DNA from: Crocinitomicaceae bacterium
Lineage (GTDB): Bacteria > Bacteroidota > Bacteroidia > Flavobacteriales_D > Crocinitomicaceae
Direction of reading: 5' to 3'
Assembly (NCBI GenBank): GCA_016719925.1
Contig: JADJYC010000004.1
Location: 186,001 to 250,000, forward strand
DNA: 64,000 nucleotides
The notes under the pieces: generated by a model
Seen by the model: only the letters and a program-made list of their open reading frames with translations
Database searches by the model: none
What the model was told of the DNA's origin: nothing
Shown: positions 27,957 to 38,072 of the stretch, in pieces
How positions within the stretch are numbered: the stretch's first letter is position 1
Layout of the letters: every line of letters begins with the position of its first letter
Program-made: the position numbers and the translations under genes

Positions 27957-30900
27957 ATGAAAAAAAGAAGTCTCATACTCGCATCGGCTCTCCTCATTGC
28001 AGGATACACCGCCAAAGCGCAATCGATCACGATTGATCAGACTCAGACACCAGCACAGTTGGTAAACAACGTTCTGGTTGGTTCAGGTGTTGTAGTTTCC
28101 AATATTGAATTCAACTACTCTGTTCCTTTGGCTAATGCGCTGCAAACACAATGCGGTTACTTTACCGCCGGAACATCTTCCTTCCCGATTTCTGAAGGAT
28201 TTATTATGGGTACTGGTAACATGATCATGGCTCTTGGTCCAAATGACATGGCTTCTGCTACTGACAATTCAGGTGTAGCTCCTGACCCAAATGATCCGGA
28301 TCTGGATGCAATCAGTACAGCGGTAATGAATAATGAAGCCATTCTGGAATTTGATTTCGTTCCTGCAGGTGATTCAGTTGTATTTAATTACATCTTCGCA
28401 TCAGAAGAATATCCTGAATTTTCTCCGTCTTCATTTAATGATGCGTTTGGATTCTTTATTTCAGGTCCTGGTATTTCTGGTACTTTTTCAGGAGGAGCAA
28501 TTAATATTGCTCAATTGCCATCACCAGTTATACCTGTAACTATCAATAACGTAAATCCGACAACAAATGCTACTTATTATGTGAGCAATGCGGGTGGAAC
28601 ATCAACCCAGTTTGATGGTTATACTGTAGTTCTTCAGGCTGGTGCAGCTGTTCAGTGTGGTGAAACTTACCATATCAAATTAGCAATCGCTGATGCCGGT
28701 GACCAGGCTTATGAATCTGCTGTTTTTCTTGAGGCAAACTCTTTCTCATCAAATGGTGTAAATGTTCAGATTGCTTCTGCAACAGGAAGTGCTGCTATTA
28801 CTGAAGCGTGTGACTCAGCTATCGTAACTTTTATCAGACCTGAAGATCAAACTTCTGGTCCTTTGACAATTACTTATGGAATTGGTGGTACTGCAACAAA
28901 CGGGACTGACTATCCATTCTTGCCAGGTACTATCACTTTCCCTGCTGGAGTTGACACAGTTCAGTTTTACGTTACCCCTAGCATGGACGGATTAACCGAA
29001 GGAACAGAAACTGTAACACTTTCTGTAAGTATTGTAAACTCTTGTGGAGACACAATTGTAACAAACGCAACCATTGAAATTATTGACCCGATACCATTCA
29101 ACGTAGTGCCTGATGATATCGTAATTGATTGCCCTACAGCAACTGTTAACATTACGGCCAATCCGGATGATGGAGTGCCTGCCTTCACTTATGACTGGGG
29201 TATTTACGGAACAGGTCCGTCTGCTAACGTACCAGGTAATATAGTAGGTACAACAAGTTACAATGTTGAGATCACTGATGCATGCGGTACCGTTGCAACA
29301 GGCTCAGTGGATGTGACGTTGAGTCCTGCTCCTGAACCTACCATAAACTTTAACCAGAATACATTTACGATTTGTCCGAATGAGGATGCTACCATTATTG
29401 CAACCGTTGTGAACCCATATAGTTCTACCATTACACTTTATGACTGGTCACTACTCCGGGTTCAACCAACACACTTGTAGTTTCACCAAATGTACTTACA
29501 TGGTATTATCTTACAATCAATGATGGTTGTTATGATGTGACTGACTCAGTTAAAGTTGAAATTGGAAATATTGATTTGACAGGTATCACAGTAATCGATG
29601 CTACCAACTGCCCTGGTTTACCAGGTACACCAGGATCAATTGAGGTATTTCCGGATGATCCGACATTTACTTATCAGCTGACTGGTGGTGGAGATGTTTT
29701 TGGACCACAGGTAAATAATTTCTTTGGAAATCTTGATGGAGGTATCATCTACTTCCTGCATGTTGAAGATGCAAACGGCTGCGCAATTGATACTACTGTT
29801 GCTGTAGGTCAGGGATTAAATCCAGTTACAGCAACATGGGTGCCTGGTTCGTTGAGTGATGTAACATGTTTTGGTGACCTGAACGGTTCAGCTGAAATCA
29901 CAAATATTGGTGGTGGAGTTTTACCTCCGTACGATGTTTACTGGACACACACAACTGGCTTATATGATCAATCTGTAGTTGGCATTGGTGGTGGAAATTC
30001 AATCAACAACCTGATGGGAGGAAACTGGGTAGTAACTGTAACAGATCAGCAAGGCTGTTCGTGGTCACAATTGTTCTTCATCTTTGAACCTGCAGAATTA
30101 ACACTTGATTTTATTTACAATGATCCTTCTTGTTATTTGTTTACTGATGGTTCAGTAACCGCAAGCACTTCAGGTGGAAACGGTGGTAATACATTTACTA
30201 TGACTAACAGTGCAGGAACAACATTAAATCTTGCAAACTCAAATACAATTAACCAGCTTGGAGAAGGATGGTATTATACCACAATCGTTGACTCTGAAGG
30301 ATGTTCTGCTGAAGATTCAATCTTCATTCAGGATCCGGGTGAAATTGACATTGATTTAATTATTGATCAGCCGCTTTGCTATGGTGATCCAACTGGTTAT
30401 GCTGAAGTTGATACAGTATACAACTATACCGGTTCATATTCAAACGTAGCTTATTTCTGGAATCCAAATCCATCCGGAAATCAGGGAATTGGTGCAACAT
30501 TCTCAAACCACATGGGACCTGGAACTTATGCGTTAACTATCAATGATGAAAACGGATGTTCTAAAGTATTTGACTTTACAATTACTTATCCTGATTCATT
30601 ATACTTCACTGAAATTGGATATCATCCTGCACATTGCCGATTAACTTATTTTCAAAGTGGAAATGGCGTGGTTTACGCGGCAGCATCTGGTGGTACACCT
30701 GATTATGACTATTTGTGGACCAATAACAATACTGGTCAAACAACTACCAATACAACATGGGGTGGTTTAAATCCAGGTTCTTATACAATAACGGTTACTG
30801 ATGAAGTTGGATGTATTTTAACGCAAACAGTACAACTTGATTCTGTTAGTCCAATTGCTGATTTTGATGTTTATTCAGCAGAATTCCTGACTCCTGGTGT

Positions 30901-31450
30901 TTATGAAGGTACGGCTGTTGTTTGTGTTGAATTCACAAACCAGTCACAATACTTCTCTAATGATCAGGACCCAAATACAGATACTACATTCTTTTGGAGT
31001 TTAAATAGCCCAGCAACTGATTGGGATGTTACTCACGACTTCAATGAAGTTTACGACACCTGTTATACTTCAGAAGGAGTTTATGAAGTTTGTTTAATTG
31101 CGTTCAATAAAAACGGTTGTTCAGATACGGCCTGTGTTGATCTGATTATTCATGATCCGCTAGAATTTACTCCTGTCAATGTATTCTCACCAAATGCTGA
31201 CGGGGCAAACGATGTATTCACATTTGAATTCTGGTCACAGGCAGTTGCAACATTCCAATGTACAATTGTAAACCGTTGGGGAGTTGTAGTTGCTGAAATG
31301 GATGACATTACAGATGTATGGGATGGTACTGACATGAACGGTGACCCTTGTACGGATGGTATTTACTTCTATACCTATAGCGGTGTTGCCACAAACGGAA
31401 CTGTTTTTGACGGACAGGGATTTGTTCACATTGTAGATTCAGGTCAATAA
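27957..31450 (+). CDS. Choice-of-anchor L / SprB-like repeat protein with T9SS type B signal (frameshifted)
   Basis: About 1164 residues after repair. Signal peptide MKKRSLILASALLIAGYTA is followed by a choice-of-anchor L domain at about 20-260 (NNVLVGSGVVVSNIEF, ISEGFIMGTG, IFASEEYPEFSPSSFNDAFG). A Calx-beta-like block comes next (TNGTDYPFLPGTITFPAG), then repeated CYGDPTGYAEVD- and CFGDLNGSAEI-type SprB-like modules, and a type B end (PVNVFSPNADGANDVFTFE, VVAEMDDITDVWDGTDMNG). The first frame stops at 29480; the second is open from about 29452. Adding one A in TGGTCACTACT at 29450 gives DWSTTPGSTNTLVV and joins them. Probably an adhesin or gliding-type surface filament. Confidence 0.87.
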
Positions 31451-31473
31451 GAAAATTGATTTTTGGAAAAAAG

Positions 31474-31509
31474 AAAAAACCGGCTCAGAATTTCTGAACC
31501 GGTTTTTTT
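31474..31509. terminator. Bidirectional terminator between surface protein and thiL
   Basis: AAAAAACCGG (31474-31483) pairs with CCGGTTTTTT (31499-31508), and an inner TCAG/CTGA extends the stem. It lies between two convergent genes, with A and T runs on both sides. Confidence 0.85.
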
Positions 31510-31526
31510 ATTTTAATTCGAAATGA

Positions 31527-32561
31527 TTATTCTGCACTGAAATGATTCCAGCCCTGAGCCTTAAGCGCAACAACTGATCCATCTCTTGCAACAATATTTG
31601 CACCTGAATTTTTATCTGTGTAATGCCCAATTACTTTCAGATGTTCACTGTCTTTAATTTTGTCGTAATCTGACTGTTTGATTGAAAACAGCAATTCATA
31701 ATCTTCACCTCCGTTTAATGCACAGGTGGTTGGATCAAGATTGAATTCCCGGGCATTACTGAATGTTTCCTGATCAATTGGAATTTTTTCATCATAGATA
31801 GTACAACCTAAATCTCCGGCTTTACACAAGTGAAGAATTTCTGAAGCCAGTCCGTCAGAAATATCAATCATGGAAGTTGGTTTTACATCCAGAGTTTTCA
31901 GAAAATGAACCACATCTTTTCTTGCTTCTGGTTTTAATTGTCTTTCAAGAATGTAATCAACACCTTCAAGTGCAGGCTGCACAGAAGGATTTTCAAGATA
32001 AATCTGACGTTCTCTTTCCAAAATCTGAAGCCCCATAAAGGCAGCACCCAGATTTCCTGAGACAACCAGCAATTCTTTTTCAGCACCACCGGCACGGTAA
32101 ACAATTTCATCTTTAGCTACTTCTCCAATTGCCGTAATTGTGATGATCAATCCGCCGGTTGAAGATGTTGTGTCTCCTCCAACCAAATCAACCTGATACA
32201 ATTCACAGGCTTTTTTTATTCCGTCATAAATCTCTTCAATAGCTTCAATTGAAAACCGGTTTGATACAGCAATGGAAACAACAATCTGTCTCACATCTCC
32301 ATTCATGGCATAGATATCTGAGAAATTGACTACGGCAGATTTATAACCCAGATGTTTCAAAGGAGAATACATGAGATTAAAATGAATATTTTCTACCAGC
32401 GTATCTGTTGTCACCAACATATATTTTTCACCGGCATCAATAACTGCACAATCATCACCAATACCCTTCACAGTTGATGCATGATGAATTTTAATATTCT
32501 CAGCCAGTTTGTCTATCAATCCAAACTCACCCAGTTTTTCCAGTTCTGTTCTTTTATCCAT
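31527..32561 (-). CDS. thiL: Thiamine-monophosphate kinase
   Basis: A 344-residue ThiL that phosphorylates thiamine monophosphate to the active cofactor thiamine diphosphate using ATP. Recognised from GIGDDCAVI, LVTTDTLVENIHF, VNFSDIYAMNG, DLVGGDTTSS, MIDISDGLASE and NGGEDYELLF, the ordered acidic metal-binding sites of the PurM-like fold. The ATG at 32561 (MDKRTELEKLGEFGLI) fits the family. It is downstream of fumC, but a strong terminator separates them, so it likely has its own promoter in the 80-bp gap or relies on readthrough. Confidence 0.95.
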   Translation of the reverse strand: MDKRTELEKLGEFGLIDKLAENIKIHHASTVKGIGDDCAVIDAGEKYMLVTTDTLVENIHFNLMYSPLKHLGYKSAVVNFSDIYAMNGDVRQIVVSIAVSNRFSIEAIEEIYDGIKKACELYQVDLVGGDTTSSTGGLIITITAIGEVAKDEIVYRAGGAEKELLVVSGNLGAAFMGLQILERERQIYLENPSVQPALEGVDYILERQLKPEARKDVVHFLKTLDVKPTSMIDISDGLASEILHLCKAGDLGCTIYDEKIPIDQETFSNAREFNLDPTTCALNGGEDYELLFSIKQSDYDKIKDSEHLKVIGHYTDKNSGANIVARDGSVVALKAQGWNHFSAE

Positions 32562-32595
32562 TAGCAATTTTTATCAGATGAAATATTAAATAAAA

Positions 32596-32618
32596 GGGAT
32601 GCGAATAATTCGCATCCC
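32596..32618 (-). terminator. Terminator of fumC
   Basis: A perfect 10-bp stem, GGGATGCGAA (32596-32605) with TTCGCATCCC (32609-32618), closed by a 3-base loop. On the minus strand it is followed by TTTTATTTAAT. It lies 24 bases beyond the repaired fumC stop. Confidence 0.88.
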
Positions 32619-32641
32619 TGCACAAAAAAGATAATTTATTT

Positions 32642-34037
32642 TTAATCCAGTGATCCGATCATTTTCTTAGGATCAACCCAGGCATCATAATCTTCTGCTT
32701 TTACATAACCCAAACGAACTGCTTCTTCTTTTAAAGGTAGTTCCGTTATTATGCGCCGAGTTTGCAATTTCTGCCGCTTTATAATATCCGATTTTTGGAT
32801 TCAACGCAGTAACAAGCATTAAAGAATTATTCAGCAACTCTTCTATTCTGCGGTAATTTGGTTCAATTCCCTGCGCACAATGTTCATCAAAAGATACACA
32901 TGCATCTCCCAATAATTGAGCAGATTCAAGCAGATTTTTTGCCATGACAGGTTTAAAGACATTCAATTCATAATGACCCTGTGAGCCACCAACTGCAATG
33001 GCAACATCGTTTCCAATAACCTGAGCACAAACCATAGTTAATGCTTCACATTGTGTTGGATTTACTTTACCCGGCATAATAGACGAACCAGGTTCATTGG
33101 CCGGAATAATAATTTCTGCAATTCCTGAACGCGGACCAGAAGCCATCATGCGAATATCATTTGCTATTTTATTTAATGAAACAGCCAGTTGTTTCAAAGC
33201 ACCATGAGTTTCTACAAAGGCATCATGAGAAGCAAGAGCCTCAAATTTATTTTCTGCTGTAATAAAAGGATGTCCTGTAAACTGAGCTATATATTTTGCA
33301 ACCAGCACATCATATCCTTTTGGAGTATTCAAACCGGTTCCCACCGCTGTACCTCCCAAGGCCATTTCTGATAAATGCGGTAAGGTATTTTTCAAGGCTT
33401 TTAACCCATGTTCCAATTGAGAAACATATCCTGAAAATTCCTGACCTAATGTAAGTGGTGTAGCATCCATCAAATGTGTACGGCCAATTTTCACTACATT
33501 TTTAAATTCTGAAGATTTTGCTTTTAATGTTTTTAATAATTTTTCTACTCCCGGAATTGTAGTTTCAACCACCATTTTATATCCGGCAATGTGCATTCCG
33601 GTTGGAAAAGTATCATTGGATGATTGTGATTTATTTACGTCATCATTCGCTTCAAGTGTTTTTCCTTCTCCTATTTTGCCACCAGCCAAAACATGTGCAC
33701 GGTGAGCTATTACTTCATTCACATTCATGTTAGACTGTGTACCAGATCCGGTTTGCCAGATAACTAACGGAAACTGATCATCCAGTTTGCCGGCCAGAAT
33801 TTCATCACAAACTGCAGCAATTTTATCGCGCTTTTCTGCTGGTAAAACTCCCAGATCAGTATTTGCATACGCAGCTGCTTTTTTCAAATAGGCAAACCCA
33901 CGAATGATTTGTAACGGCATGGATGCTGCCGGTCCAATCTTGAAATTATTTCTTGAGCGCTCTGTTTGTGCTCCCCAGTATTTATCAGCAGGTACCTTTA
34001 CCTCGCCAATCGTGTCTTTTTCAATTCTATATTCCAT
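32642..34037 (-). CDS. fumC: Class II fumarate hydratase, frameshifted at the C-terminus
   Basis: Fumarase of the TCA cycle, interconverting fumarate and malate without an iron-sulfur cluster. The superfamily signature [11 protein letters not shown] is intact, as are [33 protein letters not shown] and the C-terminal [13 protein letters not shown]. The open frame goes off after HNNGTT and ends in an atypical Arg-rich tail at 32685. Deleting one base in the AAA at 32733-32735 (TTT on the coding strand) gives [20 protein letters not shown] and then PKKMIGSLD, ending at 32642. That makes 464 residues, the usual size. A sequencing error is the likely cause. Confidence 0.94.
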
Positions 34038-34111
34038 TTTGTTTTTTATTTCAGAATTAATAGTATCTTTACCTCGTTAATCAGAGTAACAAAATTATAT
34101 AATATCTCATC

Positions 34112-34267
34112 ATGGCATCACTTGGTTTAGCTTTCTTTCTTTGCGTAGGCCTAATGGCTTTCTGGATTCTTGCATTTTTAATGGGATTTATGGTTCCTTA
34201 TTGGGTGACCATCGGTGCTTTGCACATGCTTCGTCCAAAAAGACTTTCTGACGAGAATAAACAATAG
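34112..34267 (+). CDS. 51-residue inner-membrane protein
   Basis: A short open frame divergent from fumC that starts MASLGLAFFLCVGLMAFWIL and ends RPKRLSDENKQ. Residues 3-38 are almost continuously hydrophobic, enough for one long or two short membrane helices, with a positively charged C-terminal tail. A strong rho-independent terminator starts 25 bases after its TAG, which supports a real short transcription unit. I do not recognise the family. It could be a subunit or regulator of a membrane complex. Confidence 0.6.
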   Translation: MASLGLAFFLCVGLMAFWILAFLMGFMVPYWVTIGALHMLRPKRLSDENKQ

Positions 34268-34291
34268 ACTTAATATTTATTTTATATATGC

Positions 34292-34316
34292 AAAGGATGA
34301 CCATAAGTCATCCTTT
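34292..34316. terminator. Bidirectional terminator overlapping the end of the ArsC-like gene
   Basis: AAAGGATGAC (34292-34301) pairs perfectly with GTCATCCTTT (34307-34316) around CATAA, then a T run on the plus strand. The stop codon and last codons of the minus-strand ArsC-like gene lie within the right arm. Confidence 0.85.
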
Positions 34317-34664
34317 TTTTATTGACGGAAGTTCAAATATTTTTTCCGGCGGACGACCAAATACAGCTTTTGAATCATCAATAAATATTGGTCTTTGGAG
34401 CAGAGTTGGATAATGAATTATTGCATCAATCCATTCATCATCTGTAAGATTTTTACCTTCAAAATTCTGAACAAATATTTTTTCATTTGTTCTGATAAGT
34501 TCAAGAGGTTTAACACCCATTATTTTGCACAGACCCAGTACAAAATCATGGGTAAATTTCAGTTTTGTGAGATCAATAATTTTTACCTCAACGCCTGAAT
34601 TGTTTACAAAGTCAAGGGCAGCAGCGCTTTTAGTACAATAGGGGTGATGTAACATTTCCATCAT
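34308..34664 (-). CDS. ArsC/Spx family thioredoxin-fold protein
   Basis: A 118-residue member of the ArsC/YffB/Spx group. The single visible redox Cys is in HPYCTKSAA at about residue 10, equivalent to the NPxCSKS motif of glutaredoxin-coupled arsenate reductases. The C-terminal half has LLQRPIFIDDSKAVFGRPPE, the family's substrate-binding region with conserved Arg residues. Whether it reduces arsenate or another thiol substrate is not decided by sequence, and no arsenic-resistance genes are nearby. Its final codons form part of a shared terminator stem. Confidence 0.82.
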   Translation of the reverse strand: MMEMLHHPYCTKSAAALDFVNNSGVEVKIIDLTKLKFTHDFVLGLCKIMGVKPLELIRTNEKIFVQNFEGKNLTDDEWIDAIIHYPTLLQRPIFIDDSKAVFGRPPEKIFELPSIKKG

Positions 34665-34776
34665 AATTCTAAATTACCGTTATCTCACCAGAATGTAACA
34701 AAATCAGGCAACTTTTCTTATTAATTGAACGTATAAACCAACGTATTACCGGCTATTTTCGTTTTCTTTGTCAGAC

Positions 34777-37700
34777 ATGTTTAATCGATTAATCATATTT
34801 CTTGTTGCCATTACCTCTGCTTGGGCGGTAAATGCTCAGTTTACCGTTACAGGAAGCACCACGTCTTCTTCTTGCGGATTTACTGTAACGCCCGACACAC
34901 CTAACCAAACTGGTTCGTTTTATCAGAACGCAACCGTCAGTCTGGCCACAGATTTTAGTTTGCTGTTTTCTGTAAACTTTGGTTGCAACGGAACGGGTGC
35001 CGCTGGTCTGTGTTTTGTTTTTCAGGATTCACCCTGGAACGTTGGAGGCGGAACTTATGGAATGGGATATTCAGGTTTGACCGGAAACTCACTTGCAGTT
35101 GAATTTGATACGTATGATAACAGCGGAGGATTAGGAAACTGGGATATTGGTGCAGATCATATTGGATTATTTACAGGTGGAAGTAATGATCACAATCCTG
35201 CAAATCCTTTAAACCTGATGGGTGCTGTACCTACTGAGATTATTCCGGGAAATGCGGAAGCTGAAGATTGCAATGATCACCTGGTAGAAATTATCTGGGA
35301 TTATATCAATGCTACCAGCCAGACAATAACTGTTAAAGTGGACGGAGTTATTTCACTTACAAAAAACGGCAACTTCATTAATCTGCAATTTGCAGGCAAT
35401 CCAAATGTTCTTTGGGGATGGACAGGATCAACAGGTCCTCAATCCAATTTACAAACAGTAGATATTGCACTTGAACCAAGCTTTACAATTTCTGCAACCA
35501 ATTGCCCGGGGCAGTTAATCAATTTCACTGATGCATCTGTTGCGCAGAATACAATTACAAACTGGTTGTGGGATTTTGACGGATTAGGAACTTCTACTTT
35601 ACAAAATCCATCTTTCACATTTGTCACTGCAGGCAGTCATGATGTAACATTAACCATTACAGATAATACAGGTTGTACTAATTCAGTTACCATACCGGTG
35701 GGTGTTGGTTTTGAAGTAGATCCAACTGCTGATAACATGACTATTTGCCCGAATACCTCAACGGTACTTCATGCCAATGCAGCACCTTATGTTGGTAATA
35801 CCTGTTGTTTTGATTTAGTACTGGGAGATTTATGGGATGATGGCTGGGCAGGAAATGAAGTTGAAGTTTTTGTAAATGGTGTTTCAACCGGTACTTATTT
35901 TCCTCCTTCAGTAGGTGCGGGCGCGTCATATTACCATACCTTTAATCTATGTTTTGATCACGGAGATGTTGTTGAAATTCAAATTAACGGTGCAGCATAT
36001 CCCAATGAATGCACATACACACTTTATGACGCAGGCGGAGCTACTATTTTGACCGTGGCAGCCGGGCCGGGCACCTGGGTCAACGGTTCTTCTCAAACAT
36101 ATACTGTGAACTGCGGAATCACACCACCGGCCTACACCTATTCATGGGATAATGCCGGATATCTTGGAGGTGGTGCTGCAACAGCTGATCCTACTGCAAC
36201 AATTCCTTCTACAACAACTTTCACAGTAACAGTAACTGACCCCGGAACCGGATGTTCTATTTCTGATAACGTAACTGTTTCAACATTTCCTCCGGTTACA
36301 GCAACCATCAGTGGTAATCAAACTATATGCAATGGTAACAGCGCAAATCTTCAGATCAATTTTACCGGAACACCTCCGTTTGATGTAACTGTTTCTGGTC
36401 CGGGTGGGCCATATGTTCTTACGGGAATAATGCCATTGATTTATAATTTCAGTGCATCACAAAACGGATCATATACCATTTCAAGTGTGAGCGGAAGTGG
36501 CTGCACGGGAACGTTTTCTGGAACTGGAACTATCACTGTCATTACACCACCAAATGTGGACATTGGTGCAACAGCAAGTTATTGTGACGGAGATGCAATT
36601 TCACCACTTACGGTAATTTCTGGTGGCGCCGGAACTGTTAACTGGTATAATAATGCCGGATTAGTTGGTCCGCCTCTTGGAACAGGTATGTCTTACACAC
36701 CGGTACAAGGCGTTGGTTCAGTCACTTATTACGCCGCAACAACAGAACCAGTTTTAGGTTGTGTTGGAGCATCAGACAACGTTACAATTACAGTAAATCC
36801 AATTCCTGCCGCACCATCTTTTACCGGTAATACAGTTTATTGTGATGGTGATACCCCTACTCCGCTTACTGGAATACCTGCATTAGGTGGAACAATTACC
36901 TGGTATTCGGATGTTACCCTGCTGAGTGTACTTTCTACTCTGACAAGTTATAATCCAGGGTTGGTTGTAGGCACAACGGTTATTTATATCACTGAAACAG
37001 CAAACGGTTGTGAGGGTCCTTCAACACCAATCAGCATATTGGTTAAACCAACACCAACAGCTCCGGCTGTAACGGGTGATATGTTGTACTGTGAAGGTGA
37101 AACACCAACAGCACTTACAGCAACTCCAACTTTGGGCGGAACGATTGCCTGGGAAAATTCACTGGGCGTAAATGTTGGTTCAGGTACTTCTTACACTCCA
37201 CCACTGGCAAACGGATTATCAACTTTTACTGCAACGGAAACATTAAATGGATGTACTGGTCCGGCAACAACAATAACGGTTGAAGTTCAGCCTGCTCCAA
37301 TGGTTAGCGTAACTGAACAAGTAAGTATTTGTATAGGAGATTCAATTGAGATTACAGCTTTGAATAATGGATATGCAATCACATGGAGTGATTCACAAAG
37401 TGGTGAAACAGTTTGGTTAGGTCCGGATACCACAACCATGATTTATGTGACTGCTACAAATCCGCTTTGCGGTTTTGCCATGGACAGCATTTTGGTAACT
37501 GTAAATTATCTTCCAGATGTTGTTGCAGGAAATGATACATTAATTGGTATCGGAGGTGAAGTTGAATTGTGGGCTGAGTCTGATCCGGATGTTACCTATA
37601 CATGGATCCCTGAACCATCCGAATGTCTTAACGATGACTGTTCAGAAATTTATGACGTGCCTGATCAGGCAACACTTTATGTTGTTATTGTTACTGATCC

Positions 37701-38022
37701 GATTGGCTGTCAAAACAGTGATAGTGTATTGGTAGATATTAACGGATACATGGAAGTATTTGTGCCAAACATTTTTTCTCCGAACGGTGATGGTGAAAAT
37801 GACTATCTGGTTATTAACGGACCACGATTATTCAATTACTATATTCAGATTTATGACCGCTGGGGAAAAGTAGTTTTTGAGTCTAACGAACAGAAAGATT
37901 ATTGGGATGGAAAATTAAACGGGAGTGATCTTGCGCCACAGACATTTGTTTATATGCTGAGTGGTGAATCTGTGCTTGGTGATAAAATTGTGCAAGAAGG
38001 AAATGTCACTATTATTAAATAA
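34777..38022 (+). CDS. L-type lectin-domain surface protein with T9SS type B signal
   Basis: A 1081-residue secreted protein. Signal peptide MFNRLIIFLVAITSAWAVNA; an L-type (legume-like) lectin domain at about 20-235 (GLCFVFQDSPWNVGGG, LAVEFDTYDN); a PKD domain at about 240-310 (WLWDFDGLGTSTLQNPSFTF); and several Ig-like SprB-type modules with YCDGDxxxPLT repeats (SYCDGDAISPLTV, YCDGDTPTPLTGI, YCEGETPTALTA). It ends in a type B module (VFVPNIFSPNGDGENDYLVI, YDRWGKVVFESN). I choose the ATG at 34777 over an upstream TTG. Likely a glycan-binding adhesin displayed through T9SS. Glycan target unknown. Confidence 0.9.
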   Translation: MFNRLIIFLVAITSAWAVNAQFTVTGSTTSSSCGFTVTPDTPNQTGSFYQNATVSLATDFSLLFSVNFGCNGTGAAGLCFVFQDSPWNVGGGTYGMGYSGLTGNSLAVEFDTYDNSGGLGNWDIGADHIGLFTGGSNDHNPANPLNLMGAVPTEIIPGNAEAEDCNDHLVEIIWDYINATSQTITVKVDGVISLTKNGNFINLQFAGNPNVLWGWTGSTGPQSNLQTVDIALEPSFTISATNCPGQLINFTDASVAQNTITNWLWDFDGLGTSTLQNPSFTFVTAGSHDVTLTITDNTGCTNSVTIPVGVGFEVDPTADNMTICPNTSTVLHANAAPYVGNTCCFDLVLGDLWDDGWAGNEVEVFVNGVSTGTYFPPSVGAGASYYHTFNLCFDHGDVVEIQINGAAYPNECTYTLYDAGGATILTVAAGPGTWVNGSSQTYTVNCGITPPAYTYSWDNAGYLGGGAATADPTATIPSTTTFTVTVTDPGTGCSISDNVTVSTFPPVTATISGNQTICNGNSANLQINFTGTPPFDVTVSGPGGPYVLTGIMPLIYNFSASQNGSYTISSVSGSGCTGTFSGTGTITVITPPNVDIGATASYCDGDAISPLTVISGGAGTVNWYNNAGLVGPPLGTGMSYTPVQGVGSVTYYAATTEPVLGCVGASDNVTITVNPIPAAPSFTGNTVYCDGDTPTPLTGIPALGGTITWYSDVTLLSVLSTLTSYNPGLVVGTTVIYITETANGCEGPSTPISILVKPTPTAPAVTGDMLYCEGETPTALTATPTLGGTIAWENSLGVNVGSGTSYTPPLANGLSTFTATETLNGCTGPATTITVEVQPAPMVSVTEQVSICIGDSIEITALNNGYAITWSDSQSGETVWLGPDTTTMIYVTATNPLCGFAMDSILVTVNYLPDVVAGNDTLIGIGGEVELWAESDPDVTYTWIPEPSECLNDDCSEIYDVPDQATLYVVIVTDPIGCQNSDSVLVDINGYMEVFVPNIFSPNGDGENDYLVINGPRLFNYYIQIYDRWGKVVFESNEQKDYWDGKLNGSDLAPQTFVYMLSGESVLGDKIVQEGNVTIIK

Positions 38023-38072
38023 ATCCAACCAATATTTTGAATTTGTCGTTCATCTCCATGATAAGCAATCCT

